64,000 nucleotides of DNA. It comes from Lepidostoma basale. Lineage: Eukaryota > Arthropoda > Insecta > Trichoptera > Lepidostomatidae. Location of the stretch: positions 1,426,001 to 1,490,000 of the forward strand of contig JAHDVF020000992.1 of NCBI GenBank assembly GCA_022606425.2, written 5' to 3'. The notes under the pieces were generated by a model. That model ran no database searches. It was not told the DNA's origin and saw nothing but the letters and a program-made list of their open reading frames with translations. The position numbers and the translations under genes were made by a program. Below, one piece after another: positions 10,315-21,404 of this stretch (the first letter of the stretch is position 1; the number at the start of each line of letters is the position of its first letter).

Positions 10315-11636
10315 GTAAATTTAATAATTAATATTTATAATATCAAAATATATATATATATACCATATACGAGTATACAGGTAGGTATACATTTTTTTTA
10401 CATCTATCTTTTATTGGTAGGTGATTTGGTGGATGGTTTAGTGCTAGCGATTATTGTATATCTTTATATTGTATCATGTATGTAGCCGGCCATGTCCGAA
10501 GCAGAAATAATCGACGAACATGTGTGTCACGGTGTGTGAATGTAGATGGGGCGCGAGAGTTATGTCAGGATAGAACAGTTTGGCGGTCCATCCTCTCTGC
10601 CTACTCCTCCGGGGAAACTGCGTGATAGTTAGTTAGTTAGTTGCGTAGCGATATTTGCATCAGCTTTTAAGGCATTAGAGCCGAATCTCTGTATGCCAGA
10701 AGACCTAAGTCCAAACCCAAGCATCCAGAAATTGAAATGATATTTGAGTTCAAGCCAAATGTTCTAAGTGTGTCTCTGCGTATACATACTTCAACAATTA
10801 AAATAAAACATAAAACAAATATTTTATAACATGTGCAGTTTTATTCCACTTGTATTTTAGTTTCGGTCGGTTTCGTCCTCATCGAAATCTCATTCCAGAA
10901 AATGGCAGTAGGCTGCCGAAACTGAAAAACAAGTGAAATATAAATATTCTGAAGTGTTTTTCGTTTACAGATAAAATTTTTGGCAACTTATGACAGTGGA
11001 TTACCAGTTTTAATAATAGATCGATTCGAAGTGACTCCTCCTCTAATACCGAGAACAGGGGGTGCAAATGAGACAGACACAGACAACGAAGAAGCAGAAA
11101 GCACGACAAGTTTTGTTGGTGCGGACGTGGTGGAGGGTGAAAAGAAGGGTGTAGACGATTATATGACAGAAGCTGTTGAAGAGGGTGTGATAGATTACGC
11201 GGTCTCTAAAGAAATGGATGTCCAAGATACGAGTACAAAGGGATCGGCTGAATTGATACCGACAGCAAATGTATTCGAATTAAAAAACCCAATTTCAGTT
11301 AAGGAAACACACGAAGCAACCGAAACCGATGAAGATTATGTAAATAAAATGGGAAAGGGTGTTCATTCATTGTCAACAAAAAATCTGACGAGGACTTCGA
11401 CGGTAGAGACGACGGCACGAGTGACTAGGAATAACATTCACAAACTAATGGGCATAGCTAAGTTGAGAAAGATGCTCTTGAGAGCTGAAAACTCTGAATC
11501 AAACTTGGAGACAATAGAAAAAGCCAATCTGAGTTTTTGGAAGTGTATCGGTATTTGGTCTCTTGTGGTGGGGGTGATAGTGATGGCCGCCTTATTCTGC
11601 ATCATGCTCTTCTTGATCAACACGAGGTGCCAGTAG
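9886..11636 (+). CDS. Single-pass membrane protein of unknown function (2 exons)
   Basis: Exons 9886-10314 and 10971-11636 join in phase 0 (donor CGG|gtaaat, acceptor tttacag|ATA) into 364 residues. Residues 14-24 (YLLAILLLLFI) form a signal peptide core, with cleavage likely near residue 29-30. About 30-165 is a beta-rich domain with two cysteines (49 and 83) and possible N-glycosylation sites at 64, 137 and 140. About 170-330 is acidic, threonine/serine-rich and of low complexity. A hydrophobic helix at about 337-359 is followed by a very short tail (NTRCQ). This predicts a type I membrane protein with most of its mass outside the cell. The ectodomain pattern recalls jelly-roll domains such as MAM, but I cannot assign a family. 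I chose the ATG at 9886 because the signal peptide follows at once. The intron holds LINE tails. Confidence 0.75.
10483..10645 (+). repeat. 3' end of RTE-like LINE (TTAG-tail family 1), in intron
   Basis: Degenerate copy of the end seen intact at 41930-42081: GGCCATGTCCGAAG, GAGAGTTATGTCAGGA, TCTGCCTACTCC, then TAGTTAGTTAGTTAG. Confidence 0.7.
10655..10722 (+). repeat. Jockey 3' tail repeat
   Basis: Contains GAATCTCTGTATGCCAGAAG and CTAAGTCCAA, the tail motif that follows the Jockey frame at 25845-25935. Other copies are at 12305-12390, 17205-17300 and 18412-18515. Confidence 0.6.
10971..11636 (+). CDS. Membrane protein gene, exon 2
   Basis: Acceptor tcgtttacag, then IKFLATYDSGLPVLIIDRFE, the acidic linker, the transmembrane helix and stop TAG at 11634-11636. 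No clear AATAAA close downstream. Confidence 0.75.
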   Translation: MKFLATYDSGLPVLIIDRFEVTPPLIPRTGGANETDTDNEEAESTTSFVGADVVEGEKKGVDDYMTEAVEEGVIDYAVSKEMDVQDTSTKGSAELIPTANVFELKNPISVKETHEATETDEDYVNKMGKGVHSLSTKNLTRTSTVETTARVTRNNIHKLMGIAKLRKMLLRAENSESNLETIEKANLSFWKCIGIWSLVVGVIVMAALFCIMLFLINTRCQ

Positions 11637-12304
11637 CCTGTCGGAGGGCGAGGGCGAGGGATCGGTGTTTCCAATATGTTTTGTAATGGGGAAATTTAAG
11701 TAATTATTCACTTAATCATGTAAGCAAAACACACTAATTCGTTTTTTTTAACAAAACAAACACCCTTTTAATGGGTTAACACGCCTCTTTTTGAAGGAAA
11801 GGTAACAATGTTTTTTCCCCTGAAGACGGACGGTGTTTACCCGAAACATGAATGCTGGTTTGTTTGGTTATAAAATAATCTAGAAGTGATTGTTCTTTTA
11901 AATACAAAATTAAAAAGTGTATTATCGAATTTGATAGCATGTGAATTGACAACACAGTTATAGATAATACATATAAAGGAAACCAAATAATTGAGTCCAA
12001 TAAGAGCAAGAATATGAACGTCAACACTTTTCTCAATTGTAACGTATACTCAATATTATTTAATTAGTTGTAGTATTTACATATTAAAAAAATGGGTTTC
12101 TTTGTATTACAATCTTCTTCACAAATCATTTCAGTTTGTGTAAATAAGATTTTCGTAATATTAGAATATTTTTACAATAGCCATTTTACAGGGGAATCGC
12201 AATTAATTAAAATTTATTTATTTTTCTAGTGTCAGCGAATTGCGATTTTATAATAAATATATACGCTTTCCAATAATTTTTAAATTGGTCTAAATATAGA
12301 TCAT
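11637..12304. other. 3' flank of membrane protein gene
   Basis: AT-rich. Presumably 3' UTR and then intergenic DNA. No gene or named repeat seen. Confidence 0.35.
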
Positions 12305-12390
12305 AGTTACTCTGGCTTTTGATTGTTTTGGACATCTCTTATCTTCTGGCATACAGAGGTTCGGCTTTAATATTACTATTCCTCTCATGC
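12305..12390 (-). repeat. Jockey 3' tail repeat
   Basis: Minus-strand copy containing, reversed, CCTCTGTATGCCAGAAGAT, next to an RTE-like end. Confidence 0.55.
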
Positions 12391-12426
12391 GAAATGTGAA
12401 TTAATTTTATCTACTTATTCAAATTC

Positions 12427-12735
12427 TTGTTGTTGTTGTTGTTGTTCCTCTCTATCGGAGGTTGGACAGCATCATGGCTATTTCTATTTCTACCCTCGGA
12501 TACAGCAGCTCTAAACAGGGATGTTGTGGTGCAACTGAACCATTCTCAAAGGTTTTCTAGTCGGGTTTTCTTCTTCTCCCGACCCTTCGTTTTCCATCAA
12601 TTTTACCTTGGACAATCAGTTGCAGCACTTCGTATTATCGTTTCTCACGTTGTGCCCGAAGTACCTATACCAGATTCAGGCGCTTTATGGTCTTGACAAG
12701 TTCCTTTTCTATCTTCATTCGCTGCAGTACATACC
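12427..12735 (-). repeat. 3' end of RTE-like LINE with (AAC)n tail
   Basis: The minus strand reads, with frameshifts, YFGHNVRND, LIIQGKIEG, GRRRKPD and a degraded LRTWF-like block, the usual C-terminus of an RTE/CR1-like element, then a (AAC)n tail (12427-12447 as TTG repeats). Confidence 0.65.
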
Positions 12736-12914
12736 AAGTAAACGATGGCTATAAAATATTGTTTGCACTTTATTGTAAAGAATGTAGCCGTTCGTTCGTT
12801 TTAGGTTCCCAGCTGTTCTATTTTTAAATGCCCTCGTGGTTTGTGCGATTAAGTTTGTGGCTCTGCTGAAACCCATGCGGGCAATAATTAGGTATTCCCA
12901 TTGAACGTATCCAC

Positions 12915-13060
12915 CATGCCGTGCCGTGTTCACGTCATCCGAGGCCGCGGGCGCGGGCTCGGCATAGCTTCACGTCCCCGCCGCGGTCGGGGGCTCGGCC
13001 GGCTCGGCCAATCAGAAGCGCGCCTCATGCGAGCCCACATTCCCTCTACTCCGCAAATTC
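12915..13060. promoter_or_regulatory. Short CpG-dense, CCAAT-containing patch
   Basis: About 140 bases very rich in CG (CCGCGGGCGCGGGCTCGG and the like) in otherwise AT-rich DNA, with GCCAATCAG at about 13006-13014. It could be a promoter or just a GC-rich repeat. No attached exon was identified. Confidence 0.25.
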
Positions 13061-14398
13061 TCTACATTTTGTCTATCAACATTCGACCGACGTTAAAGTT
13101 CTCGTACTAATGAGTAACAATTTTTAAAATTGATACCCTGTATTGTTATTTCATTTTTAGTTCTTTATTAACGCTGTTCTTACATAAAAATTATGATCCA
13201 CCATATCAACGCGTTTATCCGCATATTTCTATTTCGTGTTTTTATCGCTTTCTAATTCTGTTTGGATGAACTGTGTCGCCCCTTATAATACGTGAGGAGA
13301 TTCTTGAATTTAGAACTCCGGATCGCAAATATGATAGACTTTAAAGTACATTTATTGAACTGTTTTATTTACGATTACTTAAATGTAAATATTTTATGGA
13401 CGTGTGATGTTATAGACCATGGAGCCCCGCGCCGTGCCACGGTATTTTAAATGCACGCGGACGTAGTTTCGTGGCGCTAAGGGTCATTATACCGTGTTAT
13501 CGATATCCACGTATGATCTTTTTATCACCCGAATGTCAGCTTAGGCCAGTGCCGGATGCGTACAGACTCTTCAGCTCCTTCAATGGATATCCGAAAAGTT
13601 CGTAAACATTTATACAACTGTAGAAATGAGTGTATTATATTTTTGAACGTTCAATTTAAATAGACTTATTTTTTAGAGACAAAGTGCCTTCAAACTTAGT
13701 TTAGTAGGCTCTCGTTTGGAAGTTTTTCTTTTCACAGTGGCAGGAGAAACAATGTTAGTTTAAATACAGCTTCATGTTAGGTGGACTGATGTGGCGGAAC
13801 AACCGTCTCGTGACAATTTCAATGTCGGCGATATGATGTCAAACGAGGCCACTTAACCACTTCTACACTTTTAAATACTGTTATAGTTATTATTTGGAAT
13901 GGATTCATTGAATTGGAGTATTATAATATTAAGATGCCAGATATACACCCGAAACTGTAATAGGACGCAGCGGCGCCCTTGCAGTTCCTAGGCCCGTTCT
14001 TCGTCCATGCGGGACTGACGTTAACTTATTTTATATGAATGGAGCAATGCAACGGGGTCCCAGGTCACATTTAATTTACCGACTCTAAAAAAGAAAACTA
14101 TTGTTTGTATCTCCCACTGTTACAACCTATTGTTTATAAAAAATAAAATAAATATATAGTACGATTTTTATTAACTTTGAGTAATAACAACGGGATTGAA
14201 GGATTGAGTCAGAAGAAAACATATGTGAACTGGGGAAAGAAAACGCTTACCATAAGGAACAGATTATTAAATATAGATACGGTATATTATATAAACCTAC
14301 ACAACAACAACTATTTAACATTTTGAATATATACAAATACTGGATTTAACCCATTGTGGATAAATTATTTTATGTAAAGATTATTTGTATCTCTTGAA
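13061..14398. other. Intergenic, nothing recognised
   Basis: No gene, no named repeat. One small GC-rich patch at 13420-13500 without a useful open frame. Confidence 0.4.
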
Positions 14399-14635
14399 CT
14401 AAAAAATGTGAAGTGTTCTGCAACATTGTAGCATATATACATCTTCCAAAAATTTGTCAGACGTGGTGGTCGTAAGAATGGAGTAATGGGGAATGTTGTT
14501 AAACATAAAGCGATCGGTTAACCGAACCAATGACAGGTCATAAGTCCTGCAAGCGCCTCGACCACCATATTCTGTTCCCAGAAAACAATTGACATCTTCG
14601 TCTCTATTGAGATACAATTAATCCTTATAAAAAAT
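14399..14635 (+). repeat. Dispersed repeat R-A, truncated copy
   Basis: Shares CTTCCAAAAATTTGTCAGAC, ACCAATGACAGGTCATAAGT and CTATTGAGATACAATTAATC with 22768-23045 and 43747-44030, but lacks the first ~50 bases. Confidence 0.75.
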
Positions 14636-15289
14636 AAGTATTTAGCCCGAGGGTGATAACACCACTAAAGGCGACTTCGGGTTAGGACAGTCGACCAAGA
14701 GCAGCAGCCTCGGAAATAGTAGAGTCCAGGTAGGAACAAGAATATTAAAACAATTGAGAATATCATTCCACACTCTCACAAATGCGCCTGAAGTTATGTT
14801 CGCTATCTCGTCACCTGAGAGTAGAGGGTTCCAACTAACGAAATTTCACATTTGGCTTTTTTTCATGAAAAAGGTTCTTACTAACCTTATCTATTCGTAC
14901 AATTAAAAAAAACATGTAATAGTATCGTCATTTTGATGTTACGAAAAGAATCAAGTTCCATCTAATCATTCAAAACACACGATTCATTGAAGAAGGATTC
15001 ATTTATAATACATTTAGAACTTTATTATTCCAACTGTCGCGACATGTCGCCAGAGAAAATTTACACGCTTCCCGGTAAAAGAATTTCATCTGCTTCAGAT
15101 GGAACCCTTTTATTCCAAGATACACACCCGAAACCATCAAAACTTTGACTTAATTTTTCTCAGCTTTTTACTTTTGACAGTTGAAACCTTCTTACTCTCA
15201 GGTGACGATCTATCAGGCTCGAATTCCAGACTCCAGTCCAGACTGCGAGTTTGATATTGAAGAGCCGCAGCCGGTATCCCGCCACACTG
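14636..15289. other. Spacer before promoter candidate
   Basis: No gene recognised. AT-rich up to about 15230, then GC rises. Confidence 0.35.
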
Positions 15290-15770
15290 CCAAATAAAGT
15301 TTATTCCAGTCCACCCCTGGCTGCCGGCGCGGCGCCGCGGATCAGGTCGCCGAAGTCGAGCGCGGCGCGGCACACACGGCGGGCGGCGTCCGTCAAATCG
15401 TCATATCGTCGGTTCTTCTCAGTCAGTCGCTTTCGTGTCGTGCAGGGCTGCGGTCGTGCCTTCTCTCTTGAATTTCACGGGTTTATTAATAAATTCGTAT
15501 TTATTCTTTACTATCCCCAATTTCTACAAAATATTACTCGCCGCAGTCCCGCAATCACTGAAACTCGACTCGCCAGTGAATTACTTTTAGGCATTTCTGA
15601 ACTTTTTTGTTATAAGTTTTCGAAATTTTGTTGACATTTGAAAGTATTTTTTGTTGATAAACTATATCATAAAGTTTGACTTACATAACTTTAATTTTGA
15701 CGTTATTTTAGTTGTAAGTGTTGTAAGAATAGAACAGTAAAGAGCTGCACTGCTGAACGCTCCGAGCGGG
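15290..15770 (+). promoter_or_regulatory. TATA-less Inr+DPE promoter and first non-coding exon candidate
   Basis: A GC-rich block (15300-15400) leads to an initiator TCAGTC with A+1 at 15425. Exactly at +28 to +34 (15452-15458) lies GGTCGTG, a full match to the arthropod downstream promoter element RGWCGTG. About 345 bases further is a donor-like CGGGTATGT (15768-15776). It may be the non-coding first exon of the SLC17 gene whose start codon exon is at 24053, same strand. That link is inference. Confidence 0.45.
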
Positions 15771-16028
15771 TATGTATATTTTACTGCTCTTATTTAAAAC
15801 ATATAAGTACGACTATGTAAACAACATTTCGTGCAAATAAACAATCAATCTACTGCATACTGCACACTCGTATATCACTGCACTTTATTTTTATTACACA
15901 TTTGCAATACGACATGAAGATTGTTTATGAACAGTATAGAAAAACATGCCTGTATTATTTATCAATGTTAACTGAGAAATTCTAGAAATATTATTAAGAA
16001 AGGGGGAACTAATACATATATTGTACAT
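15771..16028. other. Presumed intron
   Basis: AT-rich, nothing recognised. Confidence 0.3.
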
Positions 16029-16345
16029 TTGTGAATGCGGTGCGAATGATGGTGTTATGAACAAAATACTGAAAGGATCATTAAGTAAAAAAAAGTAAAT
16101 AGAACTAGAAATATAGGAAATAGATCTTAACGATGTAAATGGAACTAGGAATATAGGAAAACCGAGGAAAACGTGGCACCATAAAATAAATCAATTATTG
16201 AATGTCGGCCGCGTGAGGAGATAGAGAAATCGACGCGCGTGCATGACACGATGTTTGAATGTTGAAGAAGCGAGAGAAATATGTCAGGAAAGAAAAGTGT
16301 GGCAGACGGTGTGATGGTTGGTTAGTTAGTTAGTTATACATTTGT
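16029..16345 (+). repeat. 3' end of RTE-like LINE family 1
   Basis: Closely matches 41736-42081, from GTGAATGCGGTGCGAATGAT to the TTAG tail, but lacks about 30 bases coding for the last residues (TCTGCCTACCCC). Little divergence, so a fairly young copy. Confidence 0.8.
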
Positions 16346-16924
16346 AACATCTTCCCTAGCTACCGGTAGACGCGGGGCCGTATTGAGTGTGGAATATTTC
16401 AATGAGCAATCAACATCCCCCGATACATTCTACTATTTGTGCACAGGGCTAGTCACGTGGATACATCGGAGTAGTTACAACACGTTGCTCTTCTCGTGTT
16501 TATTTTCTGAGCTTGCGAAACATTTCTCACCTGTGGTTTGTCTACCAATTTCAGCCAAAGTGTCCCGCTCTCAAAAGGGCCACTATTAAAACATAACTGA
16601 TCGCCAAGCTGCTATTTTATTTGTATCGCCTACAAAATGCATCTAGGAAACGGAATAAATATAATTCAATAATTACCGCCACCTTTCCGCCATGTGGGAT
16701 GGGCTTTTATAGCAGATCGAATTATCGGCGTATTTATAAACCAATTAAGAGCCTCAAAAGAAGTTGTTTATTCGTAAGTGGAGGTGCAAAAGAGGCCAAC
16801 TGCGAAATTTAGAGCAAATACAAGTTTTAGTTATGCACTTAAATATAATATACTTGTTGCTTCTTGAACAATGACATAAAACTACATATTTGATATGAAT
16901 GAAAACGTATTTTCTAGATTTTAT
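16346..16924. other. Presumed intron
   Basis: No gene or named repeat recognised. Confidence 0.3.
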
Positions 16925-17020
16925 TTTATGGGAATTACCTGTTTCGCCATGCTGAGACATTGCCAAATGTCATTTAATAATACCTTAGCAAGACAAAACA
17001 TGTCATTCTCATAAAATATA
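16925..17020. repeat. Palindromic repeat, family E
   Basis: Left arm GAATTACCTGTTTCGCC, right arm GACAAAACATGTCATTCTC followed by ATAAAATATAAT. Same family as 57068-57130. Confidence 0.6.
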
Positions 17021-17204
17021 ATATTTTTTTTAGAAAACAGACTTTTTCATTTATATAAAATTGAAGAATTCCCTTGACATCGTAACCCCACAAAAACATA
17101 TCTCAAATTACTACCCAAATACCCCCCGCCGCCACAAGCGACCAAAATCGATCCTCCTTTAGATGATCATCCCGGGCCACAAAAATCAAGCCCGGTATAA
17201 ACCA

Positions 17205-17300
17205 ATAATCCGCCAATCACTTTCCAATAATGCTTTTATCAAACATATGACGAATAGCCAAAAGAGCTGAACCTCCGTAAGCCAGAAGATCTAAGTACAA
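17205..17300 (+). repeat. Jockey 3' tail repeat
   Basis: Contains GAACCTCCGTAAGCCAGAAG, ATCTAAGT and upstream TCACTTTCCAATAATG, matching 25845-25935 reversed. Confidence 0.6.
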
Positions 17301-17644
17301 TTAATATAAAAACGCTATTTACATACAGGTATTTGGTAATCACTTTCAAGGTTAGAAATAATTGATATTGTTAAATATTACGCTTTATTTTAAATATAAT
17401 TAATTAAATTCCATATAATTTTTCATATACCATGTGTGTACAATGTCACGGTTTTTTACATCTTGCTAATTACTCGTATCATGAAGATGGAGTCTGAAGA
17501 GGATACCAAGATACGAATATATCAACGATTTCAGAACGTATAATAATTTAACCTGTATAGTTAGACCTCATATTTAAACGTAATGGTTTGATTTTAAATA
17601 AGTAATAAGCAATTATATTTTGTTGTGTGTTAAAATAGAAAAAA

Positions 17645-17923
17645 ATGTTTTCGGGGCTAGCCCCATTTCGCCTTTTCAACGTCGATATATTTTATGACGC
17701 CCAGGCATTGTTATTTGATACGCCCTTCCACAACGCAGTTCCATTGAATGATTTTTCCGGATGCTTACATTTAATACGAAACATGATGTATTGTTGTATG
17801 GACATAACTTGTTGCAATATCTATGCGTGCCTATTTACTCGAGCATTGCCAGTACCTATATACCAGGTACACGCTGCTCCTAGATGGGCCAAGGGCACGG
17901 TAGAGACAGTCAAATCTGATTAA
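17645..17923 (+). other. Unassigned open frame, 92 codons
   Basis: Starts MFSGLAPFRLFNVDIF. It has no recognisable domain, and I see no splice or promoter signals tying it to a gene. Could be chance. Confidence 0.15.
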
Positions 17924-18411
17924 ACATTTTTTTATTGATTATGAGGTAAGAACTACAAGAATTTATGCATTACCAATTTATCTAACAATAAAAATGGAAT
18001 TAAAAAATGGTAATTTTGTATTTGTAGTAAAACTGTTCTAGTCGGCGTCCTTGTTTTTAAAAAAATTGAAAAACTCTGTGTTTGTTGAATTTTATTGAAA
18101 GTTTTGCTTTAAATATTATTATTATTATTATTATTAAAATAACGTATTTTTCAGTAGCTCACGCAGGATGCTATCTCCTACCACAAATCCAACCAGGCAC
18201 TGCTCCTCTTATCTTCCCCTCGGGAACAGACTTTTTTTTTATAAATACAATCCCAACCCTAACTGGTATTCCATTCCTTGACAATAATGTAAGACTTTAT
18301 CATAAACCCTAAATCTCCCCTCGCCCTCTTTCGGAGGGACACTCCGGGCCATACATTCATGATAATTCGATACAACTTTGGTAGTTATTTTATGATGGAG
18401 CTAACCATCAT
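17924..18411. other. Presumed intron
   Basis: AT-rich with an (ATT)n run at about 18114-18137. Nothing else recognised. Confidence 0.3.
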
Positions 18412-18515
18412 AAAATAATTACCAAATCACATTCCAACAATGTTTACTACATACGTAAGAGGAATAGCCATTAGAGCTGAACCTCTGTAAGCCAGAAGAT
18501 CCAAGTTCAAGGGAA
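18412..18515 (+). repeat. Jockey 3' tail repeat
   Basis: CATTCCAACAATGTTTACTA, CGTAAGAGGAATAGCC, GAACCTCTGTAAGCCAGAAG, ATCCAAGTTCAAG. Close match to the reverse of 25835-25935. Confidence 0.65.
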
Positions 18516-18911
18516 CAGAGAACTAAATGTTACGAGGTATTTTTTCATTAAACCATTTTTTAGTTTTTCGGTTTAATTGTGTTCCCTGGTTTCTTTTGTT
18601 GTACAAAGATGGAAGTTATTCAGAATGTGTTTCTAAATCTTGGCGAATTAGAGCTTCGTAGCAATGATGCAAATGGAACTAAATAGCTTATTTGTTAAGT
18701 ATCGAAGGATAGCTCAGTGTGCCGATTATAAACGGATAAACATTACGAGCTGATACTGGGATATTGTGATTGCGGTAGTAAGTATAGAACTTGGAACAAT
18801 ATTAATGACGTTTCAATGGAAACTCGCCTTACATTGTGTGAGTTGGTATTAGTTTTTCAGTCATTGACCCCAGAATAAAAAAAGGGCAGTGGGTGTGGTA
18901 AAATTCATGAT

Positions 18912-19109
18912 AATTAAATAAAACGATGTTTTTTTAACTACTTCTAATTTTTTGTTTTTTTCGACAGCGACCGGATTCACCAGGCTCGCTGGCATCGACA
19001 GACTGGTGCTGATCAGTCTGTCGATGCCAGCGAGCCTGGCGAATCCGGTCGCTGTCGAAAAAAACAAAAAATTAGAAGTAGTTAAAAAAACATCGTTTTA
19101 TTTAATTAT
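18912..19109. repeat. Near-perfect 200-bp palindrome, family A
   Basis: Two arms of about 90 bases, starting AATTAAATAAAACGATG and ending with its reverse, meet around GGTGCTGATC (about 19008). Each arm, read from the centre, has hairpin GCCAG/CTGGC, then GAATCCGGTC and GCTGTCG. Related copies at 20521-20620, 21405-21732, 55440-55520 and 59555-59720. Confidence 0.85.
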
Positions 19110-20339
19110 TATTTAAAATGAACTTCCATCAAGAGATTTCAGTAAAATCATTTGATATTCGTGATAATTCAATATAAATTTTTAGACAAAATAAATTGCA
19201 TGATTAATGCAAAGCATTTTTAAATTTGTAAAATGAATTAAGCAATTAAAAAATTATAATACGAAAATTTGTGAGAAGGATATGTGCAGTCAATTGTATG
19301 TACCTACGATATTTTGTATCTATGAACACATTCCACCAAATCCATTCCAATGGATTTATATGGATTTATTAACTGGAATTGACATAGGAAGGTCTGTATA
19401 AAGACGTAATAAAATGTATGGTATCTTAGCTGAGAGTTTATTAACTGGTTGTTTGTTTACGGCGGTTAAGGTAGGTAGAGGTAGGTATCCGTGTCAACGT
19501 ACAGAGTTATGTCACATATATGGAAATACGAGTGACTAATGCAACTGCTAAAAACACTTCCAAGACAAGAGATTTCTTTGGAAATGACAAACCAGTTCTG
19601 TTAACCAACCCAGTATGCCCATGAAATAATACTTTTTACACGGGTACCCAGTTTTTACTTTTCATGTCTTTTTTCTCCATCCCTACAAAAGGGGCAATCA
19701 ATTTATTTTGGATTATGGCAACATTTTATCACGCAAGCCAGTTTGGTATTCCTTTCTTTTTGTGTGTATTTATGGCGCACGGTGTTATAATTTAGTGCCT
19801 GCGTAATACCGCTTTTATTGTAGGATGTTCTCTTTTTAATTTCCACCATTAAAAGGGAAGTAAACGAGTTATAGAGGTATGCAGTGCGAGGCGCATTCTG
19901 TGATGGCGATGGGTATAACATCTTCGGCGCCAATATCAATTATTGCAGACAGTTTGCGAGGAAGTACCTACCATTCATTACAAAAAAATAATAACAATTA
20001 ACGGGGTACATATTTTATGGGAATGCTTTTAAAATATTCTTTGATTTTCTTTTAGCGGGTCGTTGTTTTCTGACAAAATATAAATAATTTAATTTCTATA
20101 TGTAATTATAGTGGAACAACAAAGACACTCGTTTTACACACTGCCAAAGACAGAATCATTTCATGTTTTTTCTTTTCCGCAGATGAGCAAAAAAATATTA
20201 GAATATACCATAATAATAATTTATTAAACGAAGCTGGCATGTGCACCATAAAAAATACCATTATTTGTTGTGTTATTTTTATTTTGTTATTTTATTTCGT
20301 TGTATTTTATATTATTTGCTTTAGATTTATTTTGTGAAC
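19110..20339. other. Presumed intron
   Basis: No gene. The first 60 bases (CTTCCATCAAGAGATTTCAG) also flank the family A palindromes at 21405 and 59555, so they are part of that repeat. The rest is unassigned. Confidence 0.35.
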
Positions 20340-20515
20340 GTTGGACGATCGAAATGTGCGCGGGAGATGCCTATTGGTGGCGATGAGATTCGCAACCCAT
20401 TACACCGCGTCTCCCGTGGGGGCGAAAAGAGAAGGACGGAGTGCCGAATCGGTTAAAGTGTGGAAGTCCATTATTTCTGCCTACCCCTTCGGGGAGACGT
20501 TTCGTTAGTTAGTTT
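20340..20515 (+). repeat. 3' end of RTE-like LINE family 1, degraded
   Basis: Ends GTGTGGAAGTCCATTATTTC, TGCCTACCCCTTCGGGGAGA, then GTTAGTTAGTTT. Confidence 0.7.
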
Positions 20516-20520
20516 ACTAA

Positions 20521-20620
20521 ACGAAGGTTTTTAAGGATAACTTTCACTTTTGTCTTTATTTCGGCAGCGATCGGTCTGGCTCCTGACCAGTCATTCTGTC
20601 GATGGCAGCAAGCCTGACGA
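20521..20620 (+). repeat. Family A repeat, partial
   Basis: CACTTTTGTCTTTATTTCGG followed by CAGCGATCGGTCTGGCTC, one degraded arm of the family A palindrome. Confidence 0.6.
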
Positions 20621-21227
20621 ATATCAGTTCTTTTGGTACAAGCGAACTAAGCTGACTTCAATTTTTATTCAAATCCATTCCGTGGTTAAAATTCAAAGTG
20701 TTTCGTTAATTTATTTCATGTATAAATCTTGTTATAAATATCGATAGGTGTGTAGCATAATTGTAATGCATAAATGTGTGCAGAAATATGAATGTTATTA
20801 TAGATTGTATTCGGTGCATTGCATACCGCATGTTCATAATAACACGTACGACTACGTCATCATTATCTATAACTCGCTTCCGACGTCATTTTCTAATCTG
20901 CCGGGGGTGTGTCAGGCTAGCTCAGTGGTTCCCAATGTGGTCTATATTGACCTCCAGGGGTCGATTTCGACTTGCGAGGGGTCTACGACAGTTGGAAAAA
21001 ATTGGGGGTGCATGAGATATAAATGGGGGTCCACGAGATGGTTCAACTAAATTGAAATTTTGATATCATAGCATTAGGCTCATCGCTCCTATTGGAACAT
21101 GTTGGATTTGCATTTGTTTCATTTTAATTAATAATTAATTTTGGCCGAAACACTACGATAATTCAATCTTATTAACTGTTAAATTTACAACACTGTTATA
21201 ATGTGACCAATTTTATTATACACTTTT

Positions 21228-21295
21228 TGAAAATGTCGCGACAGCTGTTTCATCAACTGATGCCAACATCGGTTGGCGAAACAGCTGTCTGTGTG
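21228..21295. repeat. Hammerhead-like hairpin, family D
   Basis: GACAGCTGTTTC (21240-21251) is repeated in reverse as GAAACAGCTGTC (21278-21289). Between them lie CTGATG and the hairpin GCCAAC/GTTGGC. See findings. Confidence 0.55.
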
Positions 21296-21404
21296 AATAT
21301 ATAATACAACATTGTGATATAATATTACAACAGTGTGGTAATTTTAACATAATCAAATGATTTAACTGAAATCTCTTGATGGAAATTCATTTAAAATAAT
21401 AATT

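Noticed and set aside
10315..10485. Extension of the membrane protein frame past 10314
   Set aside because: Composition turns to simple AT-rich intron sequence and a clean donor/acceptor pair continues the protein in frame.
12901..13127. Two overlapping arginine-rich frames
   Set aside because: Product of a short CG-rich patch; no domain, no conserved frame.
15137..15373. Arginine-rich minus-strand open frame
   Set aside because: Lies in the GC-rich promoter block, where stops are rare by composition. No domain and no splice context.
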